Assembly (NCBI GenBank): GCA_014896635.1
Contig: JADBKA010000023.1
Coordinates: forward strand, 1 to 32,494
Source: Ktedonobacteraceae bacterium
GTDB lineage: Bacteria > Chloroflexota > Ktedonobacteria > Ktedonobacterales > Ktedonobacteraceae
DNA length: 32,494 nucleotides
Reading direction: 5' to 3'
The notes under the pieces are model-generated. The model saw only the letters and a list, made by a program, of their open reading frames with translations. It was not told the DNA's origin and did not search any database. Both the position numbers and the translations under genes were made by a program. Below are positions 16,827 through 23,948 of the stretch, one piece after another. Numbering within the stretch: the first letter of the stretch is position 1; each line of letters begins with the position of its first letter.

Positions 16827-17819
16827 ATGCACCAGATGGCCACCTCTCCTGGCTCAACGGCGGAACTTGGCATATACGATAAGCTAAAATTGACCGGCCT
16901 TCCCATTAGCAGGTTCAAAATAAATACATCCACGATCAGTAGTGGTCTGCTCACGGTTGTCTGCCATTTACCTCCACGTTGGGAGACGATGGATGTGATG
17001 CTCAATCTTGACGGAATTACTCTCAACTTGCACAGTTGCGCACATCTCCAGTCCCTGATCGAGGGAAAACGGCTGAAAGGAGATTCCCTACCCGGCAATT
17101 TCTGCATTGAACCCAGGCAGCAGACTTTCAGATATGCGTGGGAGAGCGACGAGGAGCTTGTCGCTGTAAAGTTGTCTCCGCTCCCATCACTCTTTCAGCG
17201 TACTATCGCCGAAATCAGCTCTATCGACCCTGAACAGGTAAGGCTGATCGGCACGTTCAACCACCGTGATCCTTTGCTGGAACATCTGGCACGCGCGCTC
17301 TCTGCCGAAGTAGAGACTGGCGGGCTGTTCGGCCTGCCCTATCACGAGGCGCTCGCTCACACGCTGATCCTGCACCTCTTGCGCCATTATTCCTCAATAC
17401 ATCCATGCCTTCCAGATCCTCAAGGACATCTGTCTCAGCAGCAGATACGCAAAGTGCGGGACTACATCTATGATCACCTGGATCAGGAAGTATCGCTGGC
17501 CGAGATGGCCGCGTTGCTGAATCTCAGCATTTCTCATTTCAGTCACCTCTTTAAAGAAACCACCGGTCTTTCACCCTATCAATATGTCATCCAGTGTCGC
17601 ATTGAGCGAGCAAAACACCTGTTGCTCGATCCGGCCTTGAGCATCGCTGACGTGGCACAGCGTGTCGGCTTCACCGATCAGAGCCACCTGCATCGCCATT
17701 TCAGACGGATTCTGGGCAGTACGCCGGCTCGCTTGCGCGAGGAACTGATGAGAAAGCAAGAATATACAATCACAGCAGCAGAATATACAATACAACAGCC
17801 GCAAGAAGTTCTACACTGA
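16827..17819 (+). CDS. AraC family transcriptional regulator
   Basis: A 330-residue regulator with an N-terminal ligand or dimerisation region (~15-195) of no specific type and a C-terminal AraC/XylS double helix-turn-helix (~205-305). The two HTH helices are SLAEMAALLNLSISHFSHLFKE (split at 223-244) and SIADVAQRVGFTDQSHLHRHFRR (272-294), followed by the usual G.TPARLR. These bind DNA as activators. CAGGA lies upstream of the ATG. The target is unknown: downstream are a palindrome-rich stretch and a truncated membrane gene, then the LLM-SnoaL-methyltransferase-SDR genes, which are candidates. Confidence 0.9.
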   Translation: MHQMATSPGSTAELGIYDKLKLTGLPISRFKINTSTISSGLLTVVCHLPPRWETMDVMLNLDGITLNLHSCAHLQSLIEGKRLKGDSLPGNFCIEPRQQTFRYAWESDEELVAVKLSPLPSLFQRTIAEISSIDPEQVRLIGTFNHRDPLLEHLARALSAEVETGGLFGLPYHEALAHTLILHLLRHYSSIHPCLPDPQGHLSQQQIRKVRDYIYDHLDQEVSLAEMAALLNLSISHFSHLFKETTGLSPYQYVIQCRIERAKHLLLDPALSIADVAQRVGFTDQSHLHRHFRRILGSTPARLREELMRKQEYTITAAEYTIQQPQEVLH

Positions 17820-17832
17820 ACAGGGGAAAATG

Positions 17833-17896
17833 AAATGGGGTGCGGGGGCGCAATCCCTGGGGGGCCGGGGAGCGGTCCTTCACTCCCCCACAATTT
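17833..17896. repeat. GC-rich inverted-repeat element, related to 941-1013
   Basis: AAATGGGGTGCGGGGG on the left and CTCCCCCACAATTT on the right form imperfect inverted ends around a G/C-rich core. AAATGGGGTGCGGGGGC nearly matches the minus-strand AAATGGGGGTGCAGGGGGC of the 941-1013 element, so these are two copies of one dispersed intergenic family. Confidence 0.45.
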
Positions 17897-17920
17897 GTCT
17901 TTGTTCTCACCGATCAGTGG

Positions 17921-18003
17921 GAACGTTCGGGAACGTTCATCGAGTGTACGTGTATTGAGTACACATGTTCAGGTCATCAAGTCAAGCAGTTGACAGTACG
18001 TAC
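17921..18003. promoter_or_regulatory. Cluster of palindromes, candidate operators
   Basis: GGGAACGTTC occurs twice in tandem, giving GAACGTTC palindromes at 17921-17928 and 17931-17938. GTGTAC-N9-GTACAC follows at 17944-17964, then TTGACA and the palindrome AGTACGTACT around 17990-18003. No good -10 was found. The density suggests a regulated promoter, now feeding a truncated gene. Confidence 0.4.
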
Positions 18004-18006
18004 TCC

Positions 18007-18324
18007 ATGCTGGAGAGAGGAGAAAAAACATGCCTTACCCTGACTGCCCTACAACTCGTGGGTGGTGTGCTACTGGGCATTGCAACCATCCGTGCCGGCA
18101 TCTTCGCTCCCTGGATCGGCTGGCTGCTTATCGTCTCGGCAGTGCTCAGTGCGGCTGCTTTCCCCCTTGGAGAAATGCTGACCACAGTGCTCAGCGGCCT
18201 GAGCGACCTGACGCTCTTCATCGCGCTCGGCTGGAGCGGATACGTCCTGCTACAAGGTGAGAGAACGCCTGTGCAGGAAGCGCCATCGCCGACGTTCTCA
18301 GGCGCCGCCGGCAGCCAGGATTGA
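18007..18324 (+). CDS. Membrane protein fragment, probably 5'-truncated
   Basis: The frame gives a ~105-residue product (119 residues if the ATG at 17965 is used) with three hydrophobic segments: LTALQLVGGVLLGIATI, WIGWLLIVSAVLSAAAF and LTLFIALGWSGYVLL. GIATIRAGIFAPWIGWLLI looks like the last helices of a common multi-span membrane family in which an R-x-G/R-x-x-P-x-W-x-G-x-LL motif precedes the final two or three helices. Full proteins normally have about six or seven. The good ribosome site GAGAGGAG at ~18015-18022 serves an ATG at 18030 in a different frame. Together these suggest a remnant created by deletion next to the GC-rich repeat at 17833-17896. A real short protein cannot be excluded. 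Confidence 0.45.
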   Translation: MLERGEKTCLTLTALQLVGGVLLGIATIRAGIFAPWIGWLLIVSAVLSAAAFPLGEMLTTVLSGLSDLTLFIALGWSGYVLLQGERTPVQEAPSPTFSGAAGSQD

Positions 18325-18516
18325 AGGGATTATGGTGCATTTCTTTCCATAAAGCTCAATCACGCAGGATTGGCAGGAACCCCATAAACGTTAACTTTAG
18401 AGAGGGAGCTTCTCCTTCTCTCCACTCTCACTGTAGAGAAAAGAGGGAAAAATGGTAGCTCCTCTCTCTTTTCCCTTTTCCTTTTCTTCCACCCGGTCTT
18501 CCTCATCAGCATTGAC

Positions 18517-18546
18517 TTGACAGGCGTAATCTTTTGAGAGCTTAAT
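18517..18546 (+). promoter_or_regulatory. Possible promoter of the LLM oxidoreductase gene
   Basis: TTGACA at 18517-18522 and CTTAAT at 18541-18546 are 18 bp apart, about 50 nt upstream of the start codon. The upstream stretch 18325-18510 is a C/T- and G/A-rich set of self-complementary runs with no gene. Confidence 0.35.
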
Positions 18547-18596
18547 CTTCAGAGAAGCTAAACGTTTCCTATTGTAGAGGAAAGGATCGTCCATTC

Positions 18597-19553
18597 ATGG
18601 CTTTGAAGTTTGGTCTGCTTGTACCGCAGGGCTGGCGCATGGACCTGGTGGGCATCGCCGACCCGGTAGAGGCATACGAGACGATGACACGTGTAGCGCA
18701 AGAGGCAGAGCGGCTCGGCTTTGATTCGATCTGGCTCTTCGATCACTTTCATACCGTGCCTACTCCGACGCAGGAAGTGACCTTTGAATGCTGGACCAGT
18801 ACCGCCGCACTGGCCCGCGATACGCAGCGGGTGCGCATCGGCCAGATGGTAACGTGTAACGGCTACCGCAATCCGGCGCTGCTGGCGAAGATGGCGAGCA
18901 CGGTTGATGTGCTGAGTCACGGTCGGTTGAACTTTGGCATCGGCGCCGGCTGGTACGAGCAAGAGTTTCGCGCCTACGGCTACGACTTTCCCGATGGTCC
19001 GACACGCCTGCGCCAGTTGCGCGACGCCTTACGCATCATCCGCGCCATGTGGAGCGAAGAAAAGGCTGTTGTTGAAGGAAAATATCACAGCGTGCATGGA
19101 GCGATCAATCAGCCGAAAGGCGCACAGAAGCCGCATATCCCGCTGCTCGTCGGTGGCGCCGGCGAGAAGGTCACGCTCAAACTGGTGGCGCAATATGCTG
19201 ACGCCTGCAATATCCAGCACCTGGATAACGAGGGCCTGGTCCACAAATTCTCGGTGATCAGGCAGCACTGCGAGGATATCGGTCGAGATTACAACACCAT
19301 CCACCGTACCGCGCTTTTCAACTGCGCCATCGCCGAGACTGATAAAGAGGCCGTTGCCAAAAGTGAGCCGTTCCGGCGCAACATTCCCTCTGGCCGCATC
19401 CGCGAGCAGGCCCTCGTCGGTACACCGGATGCTGTACGCAGGCGTGTGCAGGAAATCGAGCAGGCTGGCGCGCAGGAACTGATCGTCTTCCTGCCGGATT
19501 CGGCCAGGCTGGAACCGGTGCGCATGTTTGCGGAAGCCTGCCTGGGGAAATAA
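18597..19553 (+). CDS. LLM class (F420-dependent type) oxidoreductase
   Basis: A 318-residue TIM-barrel protein of the bacterial luciferase-like superfamily. Visible features are AQEAERLGFDSIWLFDHF (~33-50), the middle RVRIGQMVTCNGYRNPALLAKMASTVDVLSHGRLNFGIGAGW, and PLLVGGAGEKVTLKLVAQYADACNI, a pattern common to F420-binding members. They perform hydride transfer on unknown small molecules. Cofactor F420 use is inferred from sequence type. It is the first of four same-strand enzyme genes (SnoaL-like 39 nt downstream, methyltransferase, SDR). The start has AAAGGA about 10 nt upstream. Confidence 0.9.
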   Translation: MALKFGLLVPQGWRMDLVGIADPVEAYETMTRVAQEAERLGFDSIWLFDHFHTVPTPTQEVTFECWTSTAALARDTQRVRIGQMVTCNGYRNPALLAKMASTVDVLSHGRLNFGIGAGWYEQEFRAYGYDFPDGPTRLRQLRDALRIIRAMWSEEKAVVEGKYHSVHGAINQPKGAQKPHIPLLVGGAGEKVTLKLVAQYADACNIQHLDNEGLVHKFSVIRQHCEDIGRDYNTIHRTALFNCAIAETDKEAVAKSEPFRRNIPSGRIREQALVGTPDAVRRRVQEIEQAGAQELIVFLPDSARLEPVRMFAEACLGK

Positions 19554-19592
19554 ACGCAAAAGAGACAATAGAGACAATAGAGAGGCACACCC

Positions 19593-19982
19593 ATGTCTCC
19601 GTCAGAGGAAAATAAGACAGTCGTTCGCCTCCTCTTTGAGGATGCCATTAACAGCGGGCAGCTTGAGTTACTGGACACGCTGTTCTCGCCTGACTTCGTT
19701 GACCACTCGACGCCTGACCAGCCGCCCGGTCCAGCGGGCGTCAAAACCTATCTCCAGGACGTGCGCGCAGGTTTTCCCGATCTGTGCGTGGCAATTGAGG
19801 ATCTTTTTGCCGAGGGCGAGCGCGTGGCCGTGCGCACATCCTGGCGTGGTACTCACCGGGGCCTGTATGCCGGCAAAGCGCCCACCGGCAGGCAGGCAAT
19901 CCGCACACTGATCCAGATTTTTCGCGTCTCAGGTGGTAAGATAGTGGAAGAGTGGAATGCCGGACACGGTCTGCTTGAATAA
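19593..19982 (+). CDS. SnoaL-like ester cyclase family protein
   Basis: A 129-residue NTF2-fold protein. Signatures of the SnoaL/ester cyclase type are NKTVVRLLFEDAINSG, LLDTLFSPDFVDHS, GPAGVKTYLQDVRAGFPDL, VAVRTSWRGTHRG and the final IVEEWNAGHGLL. Family members close rings of polyketide esters or are small-molecule binding proteins with no proven activity. A GAGAGG site precedes the ATG. Upstream the 9-bp unit AGAGACAAT is repeated twice in tandem. The methyltransferase starts 9 nt downstream, so the two are co-transcribed. Confidence 0.88.
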   Translation: MSPSEENKTVVRLLFEDAINSGQLELLDTLFSPDFVDHSTPDQPPGPAGVKTYLQDVRAGFPDLCVAIEDLFAEGERVAVRTSWRGTHRGLYAGKAPTGRQAIRTLIQIFRVSGGKIVEEWNAGHGLLE

Positions 19983-19991
19983 AAGGAGTAT

Positions 19992-20753
19992 ATGATGCCA
20001 GAAAATAGCTGGAATGCGTCGCTGTACGATCAAAAACATGCCTTTGTCTTCGAGTATGGAAAAGACGTTCTCGCGCTACTCGCGCCTCAACCGGGCGAGA
20101 TGATTCTCGATCTCGGCTGTGGCACCGGCCATCTCAGCAAAGCCATCGCCGACGCTGGCGCAGGCGTGATCGGCATTGACAGCTCGCCCGCCATGATCGA
20201 AACGGCCAGGGCCAGCTATCCCACCATCGAATTTCACGTTGCCGACGCCCGCGCTTTCTCCCTACCTTTTTCCTTCGATGCCGTTTTCTCCAACGCCACG
20301 CTGCACTGGGTCACTGAGGCCGAACAGGTCGTACAGCGCGTCGCAACGGCGCTCAGGCCAGGCGGACGCTTCGTCGCCGAGTTCGGCGGCAAAGGCAACT
20401 GCCAGGCCATTATCGGCGCTCTCCAGCAAGCGCTATATGAGCTGACAGGCATCACCATCCCACATGGCTGGTATTATCCCTCAATTGGCGAATACGCTCC
20501 TCTGCTCGAAAAACACGGTCTCTCCGTCGAGCTTGCCATGCTCTTTGACCGGCCAACGCGCCTGCAAGATGGCGAGCAGGGCCTGCGCAACTGGCTACTG
20601 ATGTTCTGCGGCAGAATGTTGCAAGAGGTTTCCGAGGAGATTAGAGAGCAGGCCATTAAACGCACAGAGATGCGGCTGCGCGACGAGTATTTCAGGGAAG
20701 GGAGCTGGTTTGCCGATTACCGCCGCTTGCGCATCGCCGCTCGCAAGGCATAG
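19992..20753 (+). CDS. Class I SAM-dependent methyltransferase
   Basis: A 253-residue methyltransferase with the SAM-binding DLGCGTGHLSKAIADAG (40-56), acidic loop VIGIDSSPAMIE, VADARAFSLPFSFDAVFSNATLHWV (motifs II and III) and LRPGGRFVAEFGGKGN. The FDAVFSNATLHWV segment and the overall layout resemble trans-aconitate 2-methyltransferase-like enzymes, but the substrate is not determined. AAGGAG stands upstream; either of two adjacent ATG codons (19992 or 19995) may be used. It lies in the small-molecule enzyme group with LLM, SnoaL-like and SDR genes. A separate regulatory element just past the stop suggests that the SDR gene has its own promoter. Confidence 0.9.
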   Translation: MMPENSWNASLYDQKHAFVFEYGKDVLALLAPQPGEMILDLGCGTGHLSKAIADAGAGVIGIDSSPAMIETARASYPTIEFHVADARAFSLPFSFDAVFSNATLHWVTEAEQVVQRVATALRPGGRFVAEFGGKGNCQAIIGALQQALYELTGITIPHGWYYPSIGEYAPLLEKHGLSVELAMLFDRPTRLQDGEQGLRNWLLMFCGRMLQEVSEEIREQAIKRTEMRLRDEYFREGSWFADYRRLRIAARKA

Positions 20754-20758
20754 CCCTT

Positions 20759-20794
20759 CTGTCCTTCTGGACAGGTTGTACCCTGTCCTCTTGC
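20759..20794 (+). promoter_or_regulatory. Two-part element upstream of the SDR gene, candidate WYL-regulator site
   Basis: CTGTCC-TTCT-GGACAG (20759-20774) is a perfect dyad. CTGTCCTCTTGC follows at 20783-20794, starting 24 bp after the first C. The same layout, with the dyad degenerate and the second part identical, is at 22683-22718 upstream of the WYL regulator. A third TGTCC is at 20806-20810. Binding by the WYL protein is inferred from this sharing. Confidence 0.6.
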
Positions 20795-20882
20795 ACGATA
20801 CGCCGTGTCCTTGCTAGTGATAGAGTAGTAGCAAACAAAGGAAATCTGATGTTACTTCTCTCCGAAAGGATGAATATAGACA

Positions 20883-21578
20883 ATGGCAAAGGGAACAGCA
20901 TTGATCACGGGCGCGTCACGCGGTCTCGGCCTGGCGCTGGCCCGGCAGTTAGCGCAGGACGGCTGGAATCTGATTATTGACGCGCGCGGAGTCGAGGAGC
21001 TTGAAGAGGCTCGCACAGAACTGCGGGAACTGGCCCGCGAGGGGCGTATCGTGGCGGTTCCCGGCGACGTTACCGACGAGGTGCATCGCCGTGCGCTGGT
21101 CGAGGCAGTACGACTGTTCGGCACGCTCGACGCGCTGGTCAATAACGCCAGCATGCTCGGTCCCAGTCCTCAGCCAGCCCTGCTGGACTATCCTCTCAAT
21201 ACGCTCGAACAGGTGTATCGCACGAACGTGATCGCGCCACTCGCCCTGATCCAGGCTACGCGCAATCTGCTGCGGCCCGGCGCCTGCATCATCAACATTA
21301 CCAGCGATGCTGCCGTCGAAGGCTACGCCGGCTGGGGAGGCTATGGTTCGAGCAAGGCGGCACTGGAGCAGCTCTCGCATATCCTGGCCGCCGAGAACGA
21401 AGACTGGCGCGTCTATTGGGTCGATCCGGGCGATATGCGCACGCGCATGCACCAGGAAGCCTTCCCCGGCGAAGATATCAGCGACCGGCCATTACCAGAG
21501 GTGAGCGTCCCCGGCCTGCTCAAGCTGATCAATGGAACCTATCCGAGCGGACGCTACGCCGCACGCGCTATCGAGTAG
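20883..21578 (+). CDS. SDR family NAD(P)-dependent oxidoreductase
   Basis: A 231-residue classical short-chain dehydrogenase. It has the cofactor motif TGASRGLG (9-16), DVT (62-64), NNAS (87-90), the catalytic serine region INITSDAA (S141) and YGSSK (Y154, K158). The catalytic set is complete, so it should be active on an unknown alcohol or ketone. It is slightly short at the C-terminus. It converges with the WYL regulator gene, and its upstream region shares a two-part element with that regulator's own promoter, which suggests it is the regulator's target. Confidence 0.92.
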   Translation: MAKGTALITGASRGLGLALARQLAQDGWNLIIDARGVEELEEARTELRELAREGRIVAVPGDVTDEVHRRALVEAVRLFGTLDALVNNASMLGPSPQPALLDYPLNTLEQVYRTNVIAPLALIQATRNLLRPGACIINITSDAAVEGYAGWGGYGSSKAALEQLSHILAAENEDWRVYWVDPGDMRTRMHQEAFPGEDISDRPLPEVSVPGLLKLINGTYPSGRYAARAIE

Positions 21579-21601
21579 AGAAGCACCAGACGAACAAAAG
21601 A

Positions 21602-21623
21602 GGCGCTGCCCGCGTGCAGCGCC
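21602..21623 (-). terminator. Terminator between convergent SDR and WYL genes
   Basis: GGCGCTGC (21602-21609) pairs perfectly with GCAGCGCC (21616-21623) around a 6-nt loop. On the minus strand the stem runs into TCTTTTG, which fits termination of the WYL gene. The plus side lacks a T-tract. Confidence 0.65.
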
Positions 21624-21637
21624 CGACTCTGAGCAAC

Positions 21638-22594
21638 TTACTCGCAACGTTCGTGAGTTCGCTGGATGGCTTTCGCTTCCTCAACCAGGCGCAGGCGCAG
21701 AGAATCCGGCTCCAGCACCCGCGCATGGCGTCCCCAACCCAGAAGCCACTGCATGATATCGCTCTCCTGCCGTATTCTGAGAGTTAGTAGCAGGCCCTCG
21801 TCCGTCTCTTCCTCTCCAACTGTATAGAACGGACGCATCTCCCGCACCCAGCGCGCTACTTCGGGATCGAACAGAATGCGCACCGGCATCTCTCTCGGCT
21901 GTTCGCGCTCAGGATCATAAACCAGAAAATTATCAGAACGCTGGAACGTCCTCTCAAGAAGCACCAGGTCATCCATGCGGTTAAGGCGAAAGTTACGGAT
22001 ACCCTGCCGCAGGTGACAGTAGGCGACGAGCAACCAGTTGTTACGCAGGAAGACAAGACTGTAAGGATCAACGTCTCTCTCCGTTGATGTATTGTCGCTT
22101 TCCTGCGTATGCCTGGCGGAATAGCGGAAATGCACGGTTCTGCGCTCAATAATAGCGCGCCGCAGTTGTTGTAACTTTTCTTGTTCGTGCGGATTATTTG
22201 CATTTCCTGCTACAACAAACTGAATATTTTCTTGCAGGTAACGCACATCATCGCGCAATTTTTCAGGAAGAATACTCTCGATCTTGCGATGGGCAGACCG
22301 TGCAGCTTCGGCGTACTGTGCGTCAAAGTTGCGGGACATGAAGTCGCTGCCGAGCAAGAGCATGCAGGCTTCCTCGGTCGTGAAACTGAGCGGGGGTAAG
22401 AAGTAACCTTTCATTAGCGAGTAGCCCTGGCCCGGAACTGACACCACCGGCACTCCCGACTCAGAGAGGGCCTGAATGTCTCGATAGATGGTGCGCTTGC
22501 TCGTCTCGAAGGTCGCGGCCAGGTCTTCTGCGCGCCGCCTGCCATGCGCCTGTAATTCCAGCACAATAGCCAGCAAACGATCTGTTCGACTCAT
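21638..22594 (-). CDS. WYL domain transcriptional regulator (YafY/DeoR-type HTH)
   Basis: A 318-residue regulator. The N-terminal winged HTH (~3-60) reads RTDRLLAIVLELQAHGRRRAEDLAATFETSKRTIYRDIQALSESGVPV in outline. It is followed by the GYSL..GYFLPPL linker typical of YafY-like proteins, then the WYL domain (~135-230; RTVHFRYSAR, VDPYSLVFLRNNWLLVAYC, RNFRLNRMDDL) and the C-terminal WCX extension (~240-315). WYL domains sense small ligands or nucleic acids. An extended -10 TATAAT (minus, 22639-22634) lies about 40 nt upstream of the ATG. The shared two-part element at 22683-22718 suggests autoregulation and control of the SDR gene. Confidence 0.92.
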   Translation of the reverse strand: MSRTDRLLAIVLELQAHGRRRAEDLAATFETSKRTIYRDIQALSESGVPVVSVPGQGYSLMKGYFLPPLSFTTEEACMLLLGSDFMSRNFDAQYAEAARSAHRKIESILPEKLRDDVRYLQENIQFVVAGNANNPHEQEKLQQLRRAIIERRTVHFRYSARHTQESDNTSTERDVDPYSLVFLRNNWLLVAYCHLRQGIRNFRLNRMDDLVLLERTFQRSDNFLVYDPEREQPREMPVRILFDPEVARWVREMRPFYTVGEEETDEGLLLTLRIRQESDIMQWLLGWGRHARVLEPDSLRLRLVEEAKAIQRTHERCE

Positions 22595-22682
22595 AGTTTA
22601 TTGCTTTGCAAATCCCTCACATTAATAGCGTCTATTATACAGCACATTGTTTTGTCTATCGCTTCACCAGAGAGCGTCTCCG

Positions 22683-22718
22683 CTGTTCTTTTGTACAGTC
22701 TTGAGACTGTCCTCTTGC
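22683..22718. promoter_or_regulatory. Two-part element in the WYL/QueA-like divergent region
   Basis: CTGT-TCTTTTGT-ACAG (22683-22698) is a degenerate copy of the dyad at 20759. CTGTCCTCTTGC at 22707-22718 is identical to 20783-20794, with the same 24-bp offset. It stands about 45 bp upstream of the WYL gene's -10 and about 86 bp upstream of the QueA-like start, so it could control either gene. Confidence 0.6.
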
Positions 22719-22732
22719 TCAATGCTTTCCAG

Positions 22733-22792
22733 CATGGCTCAGAGTATAGTCAACATCAATAAGCCATGTCAGTAAACTTTCCGTCGAAAGTT
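22733..22792 (+). promoter_or_regulatory. Leader dyads before the QueA-like gene
   Basis: CATGGCT (22733-22739) can pair with AGCCATG (22762-22768). AACTTTC-CGTC-GAAAGTT (22775-22792) is a perfect 7-bp hairpin ending 11 nt before the ATG, directly against the weak GGAA ribosome site. If transcribed they could modulate translation. Confidence 0.35.
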
Positions 22793-22803
22793 GGAAACAT
22801 ACA

Positions 22804-23928
22804 ATGAAGGATACGCCACAGCGACTTCTCTTCAGAGAACACAATAAAAGCTTCTCCGAGCTTTCGCCAATAGATTTTACACTGCCAGCGGAACTTGAGG
22901 CCAGTGAACCGCCAGAGGCGCGTGGACTAGCACGCGATGAGGTACGCCTGCTGGTCTCCTATCGCTCCGATAACCGCATGATACATACGCGCTTCCGTCG
23001 CATCGGTGAATTTCTGAAGCCTGGCGATCTGCTTGTCATTAATACCAGCGCAACCATGCCCGCCGCGCTCAACGCAACTCGTGCCAACGGCATGCCGCTT
23101 GAACTGCATCTCTCCACACATCTGCCCGCTGATCTGTGGAGCGTGGAAGCGCGGGTACACGAGGGGAAAACGACACAGCCGTTCTACGATCTGCACGCCG
23201 GCGAGATACTACATCTCGCCGCCGGCGCCAGCGCGACACTGCACACCCCCTACCTCAGCAGACGCGACACAATACAGGCAGACCAGCCAGAGCGGCATCG
23301 TCTATGGCTCGCCACCCTGCAACTGCCCTGCCCGTTGCAGAGCTATCTCGCACAGTACGGCTTCCCGATTCGCTATGGTTACGTGCCAGAACAGTGGCCC
23401 ATCGACTACTACCAGACGGTCTATGCCACTGAGGCCGGTAGCGCGGAGATGCCTTCCGCCGGGCGAGCCTTTACGCACGAACTGATTACGCAACTGGTAG
23501 CACATGGCATCCAGATCGCGCCGTTACTGCTGCACACCGGCGTTGCCAGTCTTGAGGAGCATGAGCCACCCTACGAGGAGTATTATCGCGTTCCCACAAC
23601 GACGGTTCGCCTGGTGAACATGACACGAGCAGCAGGAAAGCGCGTCATTGCCGTTGGCACAACGGTGGTACGCGCACTGGAGACGGTGACGGATGAAGAG
23701 GGGATGACGCATGCAGGAGAGGGTTGGACCGGGCTGGTAGTGACGCCGGAGCGCGGGATGCGCGCAGTCAACGCGCTGCTCACCGGGCTGCATGAGCCGC
23801 GCGCCTCACACCTGCTCATGCTCGCGGCCCTCGCTGACCATGCACATCTCCAGCGTGCCTACCACGAAGCATTACAGTATGGCTACCTCTGGCACGAATT
23901 TGGGGATCTGCACCTGATTCTGCCATGA
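22804..23928 (+). CDS. Divergent QueA-like SAM:tRNA ribosyltransferase-isomerase family protein
   Basis: A 374-residue protein with the overall QueA fold pattern: FTLPAELEASEPPEARG near the start, LKPGDLLVINTSATMPAAL (71-89), YYQTVYATEAGSAEMPSAGRAFT (202-224), LLLHTGVASLEEHE (241-254), KRVIAVGTTVVRALETV (279-295) and LLMLAALA (337-344). Canonical QueA has AGLHFT, a FHLP motif and a YRFFSYGDAMLI-like end. Here these read AGRAFT, LHEP and YLWHEFGDLHLILP, and the usual H-x-MHSE segment is altered. True QueA transfers a ribosyl moiety from SAM to preQ1-tRNA to make epoxyqueuosine. The changed motifs suggest a paralogue with another role, so no gene symbol is given. It is divergent from the WYL regulator and convergent with the tag-like gene (20-nt gap). 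Confidence 0.8.
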   Translation: MKDTPQRLLFREHNKSFSELSPIDFTLPAELEASEPPEARGLARDEVRLLVSYRSDNRMIHTRFRRIGEFLKPGDLLVINTSATMPAALNATRANGMPLELHLSTHLPADLWSVEARVHEGKTTQPFYDLHAGEILHLAAGASATLHTPYLSRRDTIQADQPERHRLWLATLQLPCPLQSYLAQYGFPIRYGYVPEQWPIDYYQTVYATEAGSAEMPSAGRAFTHELITQLVAHGIQIAPLLLHTGVASLEEHEPPYEEYYRVPTTTVRLVNMTRAAGKRVIAVGTTVVRALETVTDEEGMTHAGEGWTGLVVTPERGMRAVNALLTGLHEPRASHLLMLAALADHAHLQRAYHEALQYGYLWHEFGDLHLILP

Positions 23929-23948
23929 GGGAAAAAACTGTCCTTCCA

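Noticed and set aside
18030..18260. 76-codon frame starting at an ATG with a strong ribosome site
   Set aside because: The product is Arg/Cys-rich nonsense, while the overlapping frame has clear membrane helices. The ribosome site is noted as evidence for rearrangement instead.
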